DNA of 64,000 nt from Fibrobacterota bacterium (GCA_023436145.1 JAEZKP010000016.1:164169-228168), one strand, 5' to 3'; positions 27,138 to 36,791 are shown, counted from the stretch's first letter. Translations and numbers: made by a program. The notes: generated by a model from the sequence alone, not told the origin.

Positions 27138-28449
27138 TTAATTTAATATCATTTTATCAGCTGTACTGTTTTTTTCTTCGCCTTTTTTACTTTTTCGCCA
27201 CTTTTTATCCGGTGCTGATAGCCCCCCGGTTATCCCAATTCCAATACTCCAATCATCCCGGGTCTGCCCTTCTCTCAAATGATCCAGAGACTTTGTTCCA
27301 TGGATGACAGAATGGCTCTTGCTGAAGAAAAAATTGGGTTTTAACTCAAAACCACAAAAGGATTTTGTATTATCACATCTTTGCAACTTTGAATGGTAAT
27401 CTGTGTTGTTAAGCATATCCAAAAATCTTACCATCTTGGATATCATCATATATGTTTTCCTGAAATTTACGGTGAATACAAAGCCTTCTGTTCTTTCGAA
27501 TCTTGATCCTGCAGGATCAACCATTTTACCACGAATAAGGGCATAGAAAGGTGTTAGCTGGATTTTGTGTCCAAAGTGATGTATTTCTTTATCAAACTTT
27601 TTCAGCAAATTATATTCGGCTTCACCAACGAAGGTGTATCCAAAAAAATCGAGTAAATTGAGTTCACATGATCCACCCACAAATGCTATTCTGGGTAATG
27701 GATGTCTGTGTGATAAATTTTGATAATATTGAGCACTGTCATTTCCAAGATTCAGAGCGGAGACGCCTATAGAAGGATTAATGTAAAACAAACCCCACAT
27801 ATCGAATTTTTTATTGATACGCATCCCTAAATCGAAAGCATATCCTTTAGCTATACCATCATTGGGTCTTTCTGGCCCACCGATACCGGGAGCCAGCCTC
27901 GAATCATATCGTTTAAACGAGACTCCTAAGGAAAGAATATCGAAACCTCTGACACCCAGGCAGTTCGAAGTAACTGCCTCGCTGGAATTTACTACCACAA
28001 CATTATTTCCCGACTCATCATAGATTTCATTTTCTCCCATCCCCAGATAATTGTGAAAATAAGCATACCCTAAATCCACATAGGGGAAAATGTTGTTAAG
28101 CGTGGTTGAGAAAGCGGTAAAGTCATGATAAGATCAGATATTCTTAAAACTGGTAACAGATCCTCATGAAAGCGGGTGTAAATAAAATTGACATAGGTTT
28201 CATCATAAAGGCTTGCTGCATTTGCCGGATTCCAGAAAACGGAACTCACTGTATTTGCAATAGATACACCGCTTTGACCTAAACCGGTATTCTCCGCTCC
28301 TGCAGGAAATTCCAAAGTGATGACAGCCGCTTCCCCGACAGCATGTACATTTACATAACTAAAAAAAACATGCAGGTAATTAATATTTTCCGAAATATTC
28401 CTGCACCCCTTACTTTTTTATCTGTTACTGATTTGAATAAATGAAGCAC
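27138..28449 (-). pseudogene. PorV-like (UPF0164) outer-membrane protein, two frameshifts
   Basis: Three overlapping frames join into one protein of about 435 residues. Upstream from a GTG near 28449 comes a basic N-terminus and hydrophobic core (FRKILITCMFF). After a T8 run (28361-28368, minus strand) the frame must shift by one base to continue into a c-region ending VNVHA and then AVITLEFPAGAENTGLGQSG, the family's conserved opening. At about 28128-28132 a second one-base shift is needed to join ...LRISDL to HDFTAFSTTLNNIFPYVDLG. Both are explained by a missing T. The remainder (to 27138) is a normal barrel-like sequence. This is either a recently inactivated gene or homopolymer sequencing errors. 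Confidence 0.78.
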
Positions 28450-28650
28450 TTCTCAATAAAATCCATTAAAAGTAGGTGGTTATTCTTATTCGTTTAAACA
28501 AAATAATTTCTCATTTCAGATTATCACAACAAGAACACATAGCTTTTTATTCAAAGATCATTATACATGTGGTTGCCCCCACCCTTAATCAGTTTCTGTT
28601 AAAAATGAACAAATACTGATTTGTCTTTCATTCCCAGGAAAAAACGTTAC

Positions 28651-30396
28651 TCAATCCGCAACCGCAAGCACTTCTGAATGACTATTGAGAAAATTATACA
28701 ATGTGGCTCTTCCCACCCTCAGAATTCTGGCAGCCTTAGCCTTATTTCCTCCAGCCTTTGCTAATGCACTCTCCACCATTTCGATATTCAGCTTGGGTTT
28801 ACGTCCGGCCTTCGCTCCATTCGCCGTCATCATTGGAATAAACGTGTTATTGAGGATTTCCGGCGGAAGATGTTCAGCTAAAATCTTATTACCACGACAT
28901 TTTATCATAGCAAACTGAATAACATTCTGTAGTTGACGAACATTGCCTGGCCAGGAATAATTCATCAGAATCGACATGGCATCCTCTGAAAAGGTCATCT
29001 CTCCACGTGAGAGTTTTTCAGCAGTCTTAGCCAGAAAATGACGAGCCAGTAAAACGATATCGTTACGTCTTTCTCTAAGAGGCGGTAACTCAATAGGAAC
29101 TACTGCCAGCCGGTAATAAAGATCCTCTCTGAACTCTCCGCGATTAACCATCTCTCTGAGATTACGGTTTGTAGCGCAGAGTATCCTGACATCCACTTTT
29201 TTCTGGGTCTCACTTCCCACTGGTTCGACAATTCCCTCCTGAAGAACCCTCAGAAGCTTCACCTGCATCCTGGGAGACAGTTCCGCTATTTCATCCAGAA
29301 ATAAAGTCCCCTTATCCGCCAGCTCAAAACGACCTTTCTTGTCCTTGATAGCACCGGTAAATGCGCCCTTGACATGTCCGAATAATTCACTTTCCAGAGT
29401 ACCCTCCGGCAATGCACCGCAATTTACCGCGATAAAAACCTTATCCCTGCGATCACTCTCATTATGAATAGCTGCAGCTACCAGCTCTTTTCCGGTTCCA
29501 CTCTCGCCCGTAATTACAACCGGAAAATCACTCACCGCCAGATCACGGATCATCTGGAAAATACTCTGCATCGAATAGTCCTGGCCGATTATTCCGGCAA
29601 ACGATTCTGCCTCCCCTAAACGCATCTCCAGCTCTCGGATTCTGGTGGAATCGGAGATAACTGCAACCGCTCCTATGGTCAGTCCATATTCATCCTTAAG
29701 CGGAAACCGGGTTATATCCAGCTCTTTGCGTTTACCCTGGCCACCGGTGAAAACTGTGGGAAATGAAGTTTTTTGAAAATCATTTACAATCGAGCAATCT
29801 TCGAAAATGCAATTCTCGGCACAGACATGAGGACTGAATATTTCATGACAATCTTTTCCCAACATCTCATTTCGGCTAACACCGGTGATTTCTTCGGCTC
29901 CCCTGTTAAAAAGAAATATCTTGCGGTTCATATCATGAGCCAGTATCCCCTCATGAAGACTGTCAAGTACAACGCTCAGATATGAATGCTGATTCAGAAG
30001 CGCCTTGAGAAACCCATGCTCGAAAAGCGATTTTACATGAAGCCGTAAATCATTGCAGAGCTGCTGCCATCTGGACAGGTCATCGTCTGTTACTTCTGCT
30101 ACTTTCCAGTGAATAACAGGCGGAATACCTTGGAAAAATGGATAACGCTCAGTGGATAACGAGCCCAGTACTACCACCAGGTCAAAACGCTGCTCACTTA
30201 CTGATTCAAATGCCACCGGTTCATACAATGGTAATGCCACGCTGCTGGAAACAGTGCCAATCCACTCAGGAAGCGGCTCAGCGTATAGTCCGGCACTTTT
30301 AATATCAATATTTTCATTCGCATAGTCTTTAGCAAAATGTCCGGCTATTGCTGACAAACGATGATTCGTATCCAGAAAAAGAAGTTTTGATTTCAT
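28651..30396 (-). CDS. Sigma-54-dependent activator with LMW-phosphatase-like sensor
   Basis: The protein has 581 residues. Domain order: residues 1-105 resemble low-molecular-weight protein-tyrosine phosphatase/arsenate reductase (KSKLLFLDTNHRLSAIAGHF where the family has CxxxxCR, with both cysteine and arginine lost), so it is probably a catalytically dead sensor. Residues about 128-240 are a PAS domain with four closely spaced cysteines (CHEIFSPHVCAENCIFEDC). Residues about 262-500 are the AAA+ domain, with GESGTGKE (Walker A) and the sigma-54-contacting ELFGHVKGAFTGA. Residues 530-575 are a Fis-type helix-turn-helix (GNKAKAARILRVGRATLYNF). It activates sigma-54 promoters in response to a signal; target genes are not identifiable here. 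Confidence 0.88.
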   Translation of the reverse strand: MKSKLLFLDTNHRLSAIAGHFAKDYANENIDIKSAGLYAEPLPEWIGTVSSSVALPLYEPVAFESVSEQRFDLVVVLGSLSTERYPFFQGIPPVIHWKVAEVTDDDLSRWQQLCNDLRLHVKSLFEHGFLKALLNQHSYLSVVLDSLHEGILAHDMNRKIFLFNRGAEEITGVSRNEMLGKDCHEIFSPHVCAENCIFEDCSIVNDFQKTSFPTVFTGGQGKRKELDITRFPLKDEYGLTIGAVAVISDSTRIRELEMRLGEAESFAGIIGQDYSMQSIFQMIRDLAVSDFPVVITGESGTGKELVAAAIHNESDRRDKVFIAVNCGALPEGTLESELFGHVKGAFTGAIKDKKGRFELADKGTLFLDEIAELSPRMQVKLLRVLQEGIVEPVGSETQKKVDVRILCATNRNLREMVNRGEFREDLYYRLAVVPIELPPLRERRNDIVLLARHFLAKTAEKLSRGEMTFSEDAMSILMNYSWPGNVRQLQNVIQFAMIKCRGNKILAEHLPPEILNNTFIPMMTANGAKAGRKPKLNIEMVESALAKAGGNKAKAARILRVGRATLYNFLNSHSEVLAVAD

Positions 30397-30492
30397 AGTT
30401 TCGGTTTGGGATATTCTCTATGGTTTTTAAGCGTTTATTACCTGATAATATCTTTTATGATTTGTTTTGTCTATTTCAAACATTTCTATTTA

Positions 30493-30674
30493 GTTCCTGT
30501 TCAAAACGAACCTTTATCCCTCCCTGGCATACTGCTTCGGAGGGCGCTTCGAAAAGCAGTAAAGGATGTCACTCCCGTTAGATGGGAGCGGAAATCCATC
30601 TTTTCCTTATTTTTTAGGATAGGCCCGATAGAACAACTCGGGTATGACGGATTCAGGGCATTTTGAACAGTAGC
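30493..30674 (+). repeat. Palindrome-rich repeat element (copy 1)
   Basis: This lies in the 386-bp gap between the sigma-54 activator and ptsI and fills it almost alone. The outer inverted repeat CTGTTCAAAA (30497-30506) pairs with TTTTGAACAG (30661-30670). Inside are smaller hairpins: ACTGCTT/AAGCAGT, CTCCC/GGGAG (near 30571-30587) and CCCGA/TCGGG (near 30624-30642). The last 80 bases are repeated, with substitutions, at 55757-55841. The pattern resembles dispersed dRS3/Correia-like or MITE-type intergenic repeats. Short frames through it look spurious. Confidence 0.7.
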
Positions 30675-30782
30675 TGTTTATTAGCACCAGGCAATGATCA
30701 AATCATCATGCCCGGATTAATTCCCTTAGAGCCTGTCCATCTCCGGATTTTACACCATAAGAGAGGGACCGACCAATTCGGG

Positions 30783-32438
30783 TTATACCAAAACCCCCGC
30801 GTATCGGGCCATTTCATTTCTGACCCGTGGAATAAGGCGGGGAGAGATACTCAGAGAACGGATTCCGGAATCCAGAAGCCTGGTGGGCATTCCTTCCCTG
30901 CCTGCCATTTCTCCGCAAATTGACAGAGGTTTACCATGTTTACGTGCAACTTCACTGAGAGATGAAAGCATCTCCCAGAGCACCGGATGCTCAGGATCGT
31001 AGTCCTGGGAAACCATTTCGTTTGTCCTGTCAATAGCGAAGAGGTACTGAATGAGGTCATTTGACCCGATACTTCCAAAGTCGATCAACTCAAATATTTT
31101 GGAAGCCTGAAGAAATGCACTGGGCACCTCAAACATTGCTCCAAACTCAATATTTGTTCTGTAACAGTCAACATCTTTCAAAGCAGAATCCGCAGCATTA
31201 AGCAGTTCCCGCAATTGTCCCACATCCACTACCATAGGAAAAAGTATCTTTATTTTGTTTGTGCAGCTAACCCTGCCCAGAGCACGCATCTGAGCTTTGA
31301 AAATATCCGGATTTCCCAAAAGAAATCTTGCACCTCTCCAACCCAGGTAGGGATTGGCTTCCTGCTTTATCCTGAGAAAGGGCAATGGCTTGTCACCACC
31401 GGCATCAAGCATGCGGAAAGTGACTGGCTTTCCATGCATCATACCTGCCGCTTTCAGATAATATTCATACTGCTCCTGCTCTGAAATCAGTCTTCCGGAT
31501 TTGATAAATAATATTTCTGTTCTGAACAATCCTATCCCATCTGCACCAACAGTCCAGGCCTGCTTTACATCATCAATCGTGCTGGCATTAGCCAGGACTT
31601 CCATACCGGCAGGCGATCCCAGTACACATACCACTTCCGACTGGACCGGTTCCACCGGAACAAGTGATAAGATGGTTTCCGGCTGAGGATTATAGTAAAC
31701 CTCTCCATCATCTCCATCAACCAGAAGAAAATCACCACATTTTACATAATCCATGATTCCCGGGATACCGGAGACTGCGGGTATTCCCAATGAACGTGCA
31801 ATTATTGCTGCATGAGAAGTAATTCCACCGTGCTCGGTGACAAATCCCATGACCCTCTCCAGATCCATATGCACAATCATATCAGGAGTCAATTCTTCAG
31901 CGACAATGATCCGGTTCATGCCATGTTTGCATTTCTCCTGCCCGTGACACATAAATCCGCTCTTTTTGTCACCTAGCCTTCCCAGAAGCCTTCTTTTAAT
32001 CTCCCCTATATCTGAAGAGCGCTCTCTGAGATACTGATTATCCAAAGATGCAAACTTCTCCTCATAGCTGCTCATTACATCCGAAATCGCCCACTCAACA
32101 TTCCTTTTCTCTTCCTTTACCATCCGTATGATCGCAGCAACCACCTTAGGATCGTTCATGATATGTTTCTGAGTAAGAAAAATCTCGGATTCAGCCTTAC
32201 CCACCTTTTCAGATACATCGGATGCGATCTGGTTTAACTCCCGCGAACACTGAACAAGAACCTCTTCATAACGCAAGAGCTCTTTCTCAACTGCATCAGG
32301 TGTGGAAAGTGAGTATTCAGGTACAGCCTTATGACGTTCTGCAGAGTAAAGGCAGATCTGCCCTGCAACCCGCCCCGAACTTATGGAAATTCCCTTGAAC
32401 TTCAACTGTTTTTTAACTTCGTGATCAAACTGACTCAT
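30783..32438 (-). CDS. ptsI: Phosphoenolpyruvate-protein phosphotransferase (enzyme I)
   Basis: The protein has 551 residues. The N-terminal domain has the phosphorylated histidine in GGITSHAAIIARSLGIPAVS (about residues 177-196). The C-terminal PEP-binding barrel has GIGLFRTEILFI (about 284), a conserved FRMLDAGGDKPLPF and SICGEMAGREGMP near residue 508. I chose the ATG at 32438, which overlaps the upstream stop as ATGA; the frame runs 13 codons further upstream without similarity. Enzyme I passes phosphate from PEP to HPr. No HPr or EII gene is nearby, so it may serve a remote PTS or a regulatory PTS branch. Confidence 0.92.
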   Translation of the reverse strand: MSQFDHEVKKQLKFKGISISSGRVAGQICLYSAERHKAVPEYSLSTPDAVEKELLRYEEVLVQCSRELNQIASDVSEKVGKAESEIFLTQKHIMNDPKVVAAIIRMVKEEKRNVEWAISDVMSSYEEKFASLDNQYLRERSSDIGEIKRRLLGRLGDKKSGFMCHGQEKCKHGMNRIIVAEELTPDMIVHMDLERVMGFVTEHGGITSHAAIIARSLGIPAVSGIPGIMDYVKCGDFLLVDGDDGEVYYNPQPETILSLVPVEPVQSEVVCVLGSPAGMEVLANASTIDDVKQAWTVGADGIGLFRTEILFIKSGRLISEQEQYEYYLKAAGMMHGKPVTFRMLDAGGDKPLPFLRIKQEANPYLGWRGARFLLGNPDIFKAQMRALGRVSCTNKIKILFPMVVDVGQLRELLNAADSALKDVDCYRTNIEFGAMFEVPSAFLQASKIFELIDFGSIGSNDLIQYLFAIDRTNEMVSQDYDPEHPVLWEMLSSLSEVARKHGKPLSICGEMAGREGMPTRLLDSGIRSLSISPRLIPRVRNEMARYAGVLV

Positions 32439-33274
32439 GCTGCAACCCTTCTGAAATCGATCATCCCTACCCTGCATAAAGAAAAATCAAACCTGACAGG
32501 ATCACAGGGATCTATTCGACTTAAAACCGAAGTAATCTGCTCGGCCATCTGCCAGTCAGCACTCCGCCTCTCAGTCAAATCTAATGTTCTGGCAATACTG
32601 GCGATATGAGTATCTACTGGGATAATAAGACCCGATGGAGAAACACTCTTCCAGATTCCAAAATCAATGGAATCATCCGGCCTCACCATCCATCGAAGAT
32701 ACATATTCATCCTTTTACAGGCACTTCCGGATTCCGGTGATGGGAAAAAATATTCAAAACTTTTCTTACTGTTGCCAATGATCTCTCTACCCAGCTCTTT
32801 AAAAAAGCGGGTAAACTGATTCAATGATTCTCTTGTAGAGCTTTGTCCGGATCCTGAATACAGGTTCTCAATTGTCCCGTACTTCTTCAAAATCACAGAA
32901 ACACACTCTAATAACAGAGAAATGTCGATATCATCATTGAAACGGTGTTTGAAACCCTTAAACAGGCTCTTTTTCTCTTTGAAATCCGTCTTCCGGACAA
33001 ATTCCGCAATTGCCGAGCCGGTTTTCTCAAATACCCACTCGCAGTTACGTATTATTATCTCTGCTCTTCCATATGCCAGCGCCGATGCCACCAGTCCGGC
33101 TACTTCACGATCTTCCGGTGATGAAAACCGGTGTACACACTGAATCGGATCTGTATTCAGAAAGGCGGGAAGATGGTATTGCCTATAAAAAGATTCCAAC
33201 TTTTTTTTCAACTCACCTAATGACTTTTGCATACCACCTGAACCCGTACCAATCAAATCTGAAACAAACACCAT
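32435..33274 (-). CDS. TIGR02757 family protein (DUF2400)
   Basis: This is a 279-residue cytoplasmic protein. Conserved stretches are LVASALAYGRAEIIIRNCEW near residue 60, KHRFNDDIDISLLL near 112, MYLRWMVRPDD near 190 and SGLIIPVDTHIASIARTLDL near 212, which together identify the TIGR02757 family. The helix-rich fold and PVDTH segment recall HhH-GPD DNA glycosylases, but activity is undemonstrated as far as I know. The start may be the ATG at 33274 or an internal ATG at 33232 preceded by AGGTGG at very short spacing. It is translationally coupled to ptsI. Confidence 0.85.
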   Translation of the reverse strand: MVFVSDLIGTGSGGMQKSLGELKKKLESFYRQYHLPAFLNTDPIQCVHRFSSPEDREVAGLVASALAYGRAEIIIRNCEWVFEKTGSAIAEFVRKTDFKEKKSLFKGFKHRFNDDIDISLLLECVSVILKKYGTIENLYSGSGQSSTRESLNQFTRFFKELGREIIGNSKKSFEYFFPSPESGSACKRMNMYLRWMVRPDDSIDFGIWKSVSPSGLIIPVDTHIASIARTLDLTERRSADWQMAEQITSVLSRIDPCDPVRFDFSLCRVGMIDFRRVAA

Positions 33275-33870
33275 TATTTTTATTACGTTTTAAACAGAAA
33301 TGTATTCAATTCAGATCTATTTATTTTTTCCGATACAGCAAAATACTATTTAATCTATCAAAATTCGATGCCTTTCACAAAAATTTATAGACATATTTGT
33401 AGTACCTTAAGGTATTATTTTATAAACATTTTGGGAAGTCGGTTCTTTGATAGCAGAAATCCTGGCTGAAAAACCTGTCTCGATTTTCCTGATGTGAGAC
33501 ATTTAAAACCAGCCGACCAGTTTAAATGTATCAGGAATATCCAGACATTATACAAGATTGTCTATATCAGTGAAGGTCAATACCATTTAATTCTGGTTAT
33601 GTCAAAAATCTATAAACCAGTTTATGCGATTTAGGAAACTGTTCAAATCAGACGAAAACCTGACAATGGTGCTCTATTAGAGTACTTGCAGAAATATCCA
33701 GAGAGTCTTTGGCAGATGAACAGTGTGTTTTATTTTGAAAAGACAGGATTCTGTTAAAATTAAACGTTTTAATAAAAAATGATTATTATTTTAATTGTAA
33801 CCATGATTTTTTAATAGATTATTTCTCATGTCCTTAAAACGATCGTCCTATCAAAAACGGTAAAAAATAA
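33275..33870. other. Long AT-rich intergenic region, divergent promoters
   Basis: This 596-bp gap separates two divergently transcribed genes and must hold both promoters. It is strongly AT-rich near both ends. I find no credible ORF, tRNA, or recognisable RNA-gene signature. Confidence 0.5.
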
Positions 33871-35562
33871 ATGATTAAAAAATATCTGTTACCCATAATT
33901 ATTCCAGTCATCTTCCAGGCAGGCATTTTGTATGCCGGTTCACCATCAAAAGATAACACAAAATATCTCAGCCAGACTTATGTGGACTCCTCTATTGGAA
34001 GAGCATTCTATCTTCTGAATGAAGCAACCAGCATGGCCGGTGTAGGATTCCGGCAAAAGGAAGCGATCGATGAAGCCCGCCGCATTGCCAATAATATAAA
34101 ACAACTGGCCAAGGGTGATCCCAACGAAAGATATGTGCTTTGGAAAGCAAGTGAACTGGAAGCACAGCTTTACCTGGAAGAGAAAGACCTGGTGTTACAG
34201 CAGCTAAATAAAGGTCAGATTTCGGTCAACCAACTCATCTCCCGTTACAATCTGGAAGTTGGAAGAGTAAGGCCGGATTTCGCCTCTCTTAAGCGACTTC
34301 ACATGCAGATAAGTCATCTGGATGCCACCAAAGCTAACGAAATGGCCAGCTCCTATAACAAGCGCCACCGGGCAATCTCCAGAGAACTGCTTTTCTCTCT
34401 GGAAAAAGCGATCATGTCCGGTGATCTTAAGAAAGCCCGTGAAGAGCTCGGTTATTGTCTTAGAAATAAGACTTACCTGGGTATAAGCGACTCAAAATAC
34501 AGTCAACTTGAAAAGCAGGTGGAAGGGCTTACGCTGGCAGATGAAAAAAAACCGTTTATCGAAAAAGATCTTGCCGATGCACGGAACGCCCTCAAACTGA
34601 ATCAACTAAATATCGCAAGGGAAAAGGTGGCTTCTGCAAACCACTTTTTTTCCGGGATAAAACCTTATCTTTCCCAGGATGAATCCTCTGGTCTTTCATC
34701 CAGCATCAGTCTTACCACCAGAATGTTGACTTCCAAAGAAGATTCACTGGTTCAGGTCAACCTTAGTATTCTTAAAAACAAAGGTGTACAGGCGGCTAAC
34801 GATTATCTTAAAAATACCCTGAGACCTTCGGGTGTTAGTCGGGATAAAGCTGCGTATGTAGATAATGCGATCCTCAGTATCAGTGCTCCTGATACCAGTA
34901 AAATTACCAGAGAGATCGGTAAGATGGCAGACAGTGAAGAATCAGAGGTAGATGAGAACTCTACTGCCTTGACTGATCTTCTGGCTGCAGCAAAAAGAAA
35001 AGCTCAGATCAAGATGGATAGTATCCGGGCAATTGAAGATGCAAGGCTTAGAGAACTTCAGATTGAAAATGCCCGGCAGGATAGTATTCTGATGGTTACC
35101 CAGGCGGCTTTACGCAGAAATCAGGATAGTGCAACCAGTTTGTCCACTCATCTTTACACACTTCTGGAAAGCAACAAAGCAGAACAGGCTTCAAAGCTTT
35201 TTAACCAGAGCCGCCCATTTCTATACAAGTACATGTGGCGTGATGCATTTGACATTCTCGAATCCACTCTGAAGCAGTTTGATGCATCACCGGTGGAAAA
35301 GGCGGTAACCATAGCATATGTACAGGCTGAGCCCCAAACAAAAGCGCAATTCACCGAGCAACAACGTCTGGAAGCCAACCAGCAGAAAGCACAGCAGGAG
35401 ATTATAGAGATTTACACCATGCTGGAGAACAACCAGATCGGTGCAGCTTATAACCGTTTCAGTAAGATCCGCTCCCCTTTGCAGCGTTATCTTGATAAAG
35501 AGGTTTTCCAGATGCTGGAACTCACTATTACCGAGGCCTACAAGACTTCATCATCCTGGTGA
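33871..35562 (+). CDS. Helical secreted protein with C-terminal duplicated module
   Basis: This 563-residue protein has a signal peptide (1-22, MIKKYLLPIIIP... ending GILYAG). The mature part is almost entirely helical and charged, compatible with coiled coil or TPR-like packing. Two related C-terminal units can be aligned: LYTLLESNKAEQASKLFNQS...FLYKYMWRDAFDILESTL (about 426-470) and IYTMLENNQIGAAYNRFSKI...LQRYLDKEVFQMLELTI (about 512-556). I do not recognise the family; a periplasmic scaffold role is only a guess. It is monocistronic and followed by a structured GC-rich spacer. Confidence 0.72.
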   Translation: MIKKYLLPIIIPVIFQAGILYAGSPSKDNTKYLSQTYVDSSIGRAFYLLNEATSMAGVGFRQKEAIDEARRIANNIKQLAKGDPNERYVLWKASELEAQLYLEEKDLVLQQLNKGQISVNQLISRYNLEVGRVRPDFASLKRLHMQISHLDATKANEMASSYNKRHRAISRELLFSLEKAIMSGDLKKAREELGYCLRNKTYLGISDSKYSQLEKQVEGLTLADEKKPFIEKDLADARNALKLNQLNIAREKVASANHFFSGIKPYLSQDESSGLSSSISLTTRMLTSKEDSLVQVNLSILKNKGVQAANDYLKNTLRPSGVSRDKAAYVDNAILSISAPDTSKITREIGKMADSEESEVDENSTALTDLLAAAKRKAQIKMDSIRAIEDARLRELQIENARQDSILMVTQAALRRNQDSATSLSTHLYTLLESNKAEQASKLFNQSRPFLYKYMWRDAFDILESTLKQFDASPVEKAVTIAYVQAEPQTKAQFTEQQRLEANQQKAQQEIIEIYTMLENNQIGAAYNRFSKIRSPLQRYLDKEVFQMLELTITEAYKTSSSW

Positions 35563-35659
35563 CAGAACCTTCAGTTTGTCATTATACTAATGCCTTTAAT
35601 GTTTTCTGATGACATTATGAGAATTTGCTTTACCGTTTTTGTGTCTGTTTGTATATTTT

Positions 35660-35745
35660 TTTTCAAACAAGAAGGGTTACCAAACCCTGCCTGAGGCCCT
35701 GACGGGGGAAAGGTGCGTCCGGAGGGGGATTTTTTGGTTTTACCG
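35660..35745 (+). other. GC-rich structured spacer after the helical-protein gene
   Basis: In an otherwise AT-rich gap, AGGGTT/AACCCT can pair across a 4-base loop (35671-35686), followed by a Pu-rich GGGGG-type segment and TTTTTTGG near 35731. It may act as terminator or be a repeat fragment; the evidence is weak. Confidence 0.35.
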
Positions 35746-35832
35746 TATAATTCACTCTCCCACATTATCTTTTTTGTTGCTTAGATAACGATGTAGATCT
35801 TCGATATGCTCTCTATTAAAAAGGAAATGACG

Positions 35833-36360
35833 ATGAGTGAATTTCTTGAAGCCGTTAATATACCAGATGTTCATGGGTCCATAGAAGACACTAAATGTCC
35901 TTTTTGCCCTATTGTAATTGGACCAGCACCAGAGCATGTGGCTAAAATTGGTCGTGATAATAGTTCAGAAACATTAGGATCAAACTTAGAAGGCATTGAT
36001 CCAAAATCAAATCATCTTTATGAGGATTCAGAACACGGGCAATATAGCGTAGAAGCCCACCATTTAATTTGTGGAAACGAAATTCTTGGTGATGAAAAAG
36101 AAGTAGAGAAATATTTGATTACTCAAAATAAACAAACAACAAAAGGGAAGCCAGGTTTAATTGAAAATGAATTACATGATGTTAATTGGGATGTAAATGC
36201 CATGTGATTGTGTCAGGAATTTTCTACCTGAATAAATTACAAAATTCACTATGAAAAAGGAGGTAATGGCCACGCTGAATTATATTACGATACTTTTCCC
36301 ATAATGAGCGATTCTTTAATTATTATTCCGGCAATTAAATACTACTCAACATTTTTCTGA
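35833..36360 (+). pseudogene. AHH-type nuclease toxin domain, decayed
   Basis: An open frame of 124 codons (35833-36207, AAGGA 7 bases upstream of the ATG) contains a CPFC pair and, near residue 80, QYSVEAHHLICGNEIL, the HH signature of the AHH nuclease family of polymorphic toxins. After the stop, another frame continues with a GIFYLNKL stretch and then, in-frame from 36250, YEKGGNGHAELYYDTFPIM, which resembles the C-terminal part of such nucleases. One or two frameshifts therefore separate the pieces. No large secretion or repeat region precedes it, so it is a stand-alone or truncated toxin tip. An immunity-like relic follows. Confidence 0.55.
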
Positions 36361-36401
36361 AATACTTAAAAACATTAGGAAATTCAGAATAAATGTAGTA
36401 A

Positions 36402-36773
36402 ATATGGGTAACATTTAATTGCCGATGTAATAAAGCACTTCAAGAAGCCGGGGTAAATAATCTTCAACTTTTCCCTGCAATTCTTCGGGATTTAAAAAAA
36501 GGTATTGTAAGAACTGATTATAAAGTAGTAAACGTAGTAGGAAAAATAAAAGCTGCAGATCTGGAGAAATCGGAATATATTGATATGGGCGGAACAGGAT
36601 TAATTGCTGTCGGTTTTAAAAATCTGGTGATTGATAAAAGTAAAACTTATGGGTTTTTGCTTTTTCGTCTTGCAGAATCAATCACAGATATAGTTATTCA
36701 TGAATCGGTCAAGAATATATTAGAAAAATTTAATTTCAAATATTTGCGATACTTGCCATGTGATAACAATTAG
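36402..36773 (+). pseudogene. Imm11/DUF1629-like immunity protein, 5'-truncated
   Basis: An open frame without a usable start codon at its 5' end encodes VNVVGKIKAADLEKSEYID (near 36530) and NLVIDKSKTYGFLLFRLAES near 36630, ending in ILEKFNFKYLRYLP. These match the DUF1629/Imm11 immunity-protein pattern (a central VIDESK-like strand, then FRL, then a C-terminal helix). The first recognisable ATG is internal (36585) and would leave only 62 residues. It follows directly the AHH-nuclease relic, the usual toxin-immunity order. Confidence 0.55.
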
Positions 36774-36791
36774 CCTTTATAGATAAACAAG

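Noticed and set aside
30406..30923. Two plus-strand frames in the gap and over the 3' end of ptsI
   Set aside because: They cross the palindromic repeat or lie antisense to ptsI and have no protein-like features.
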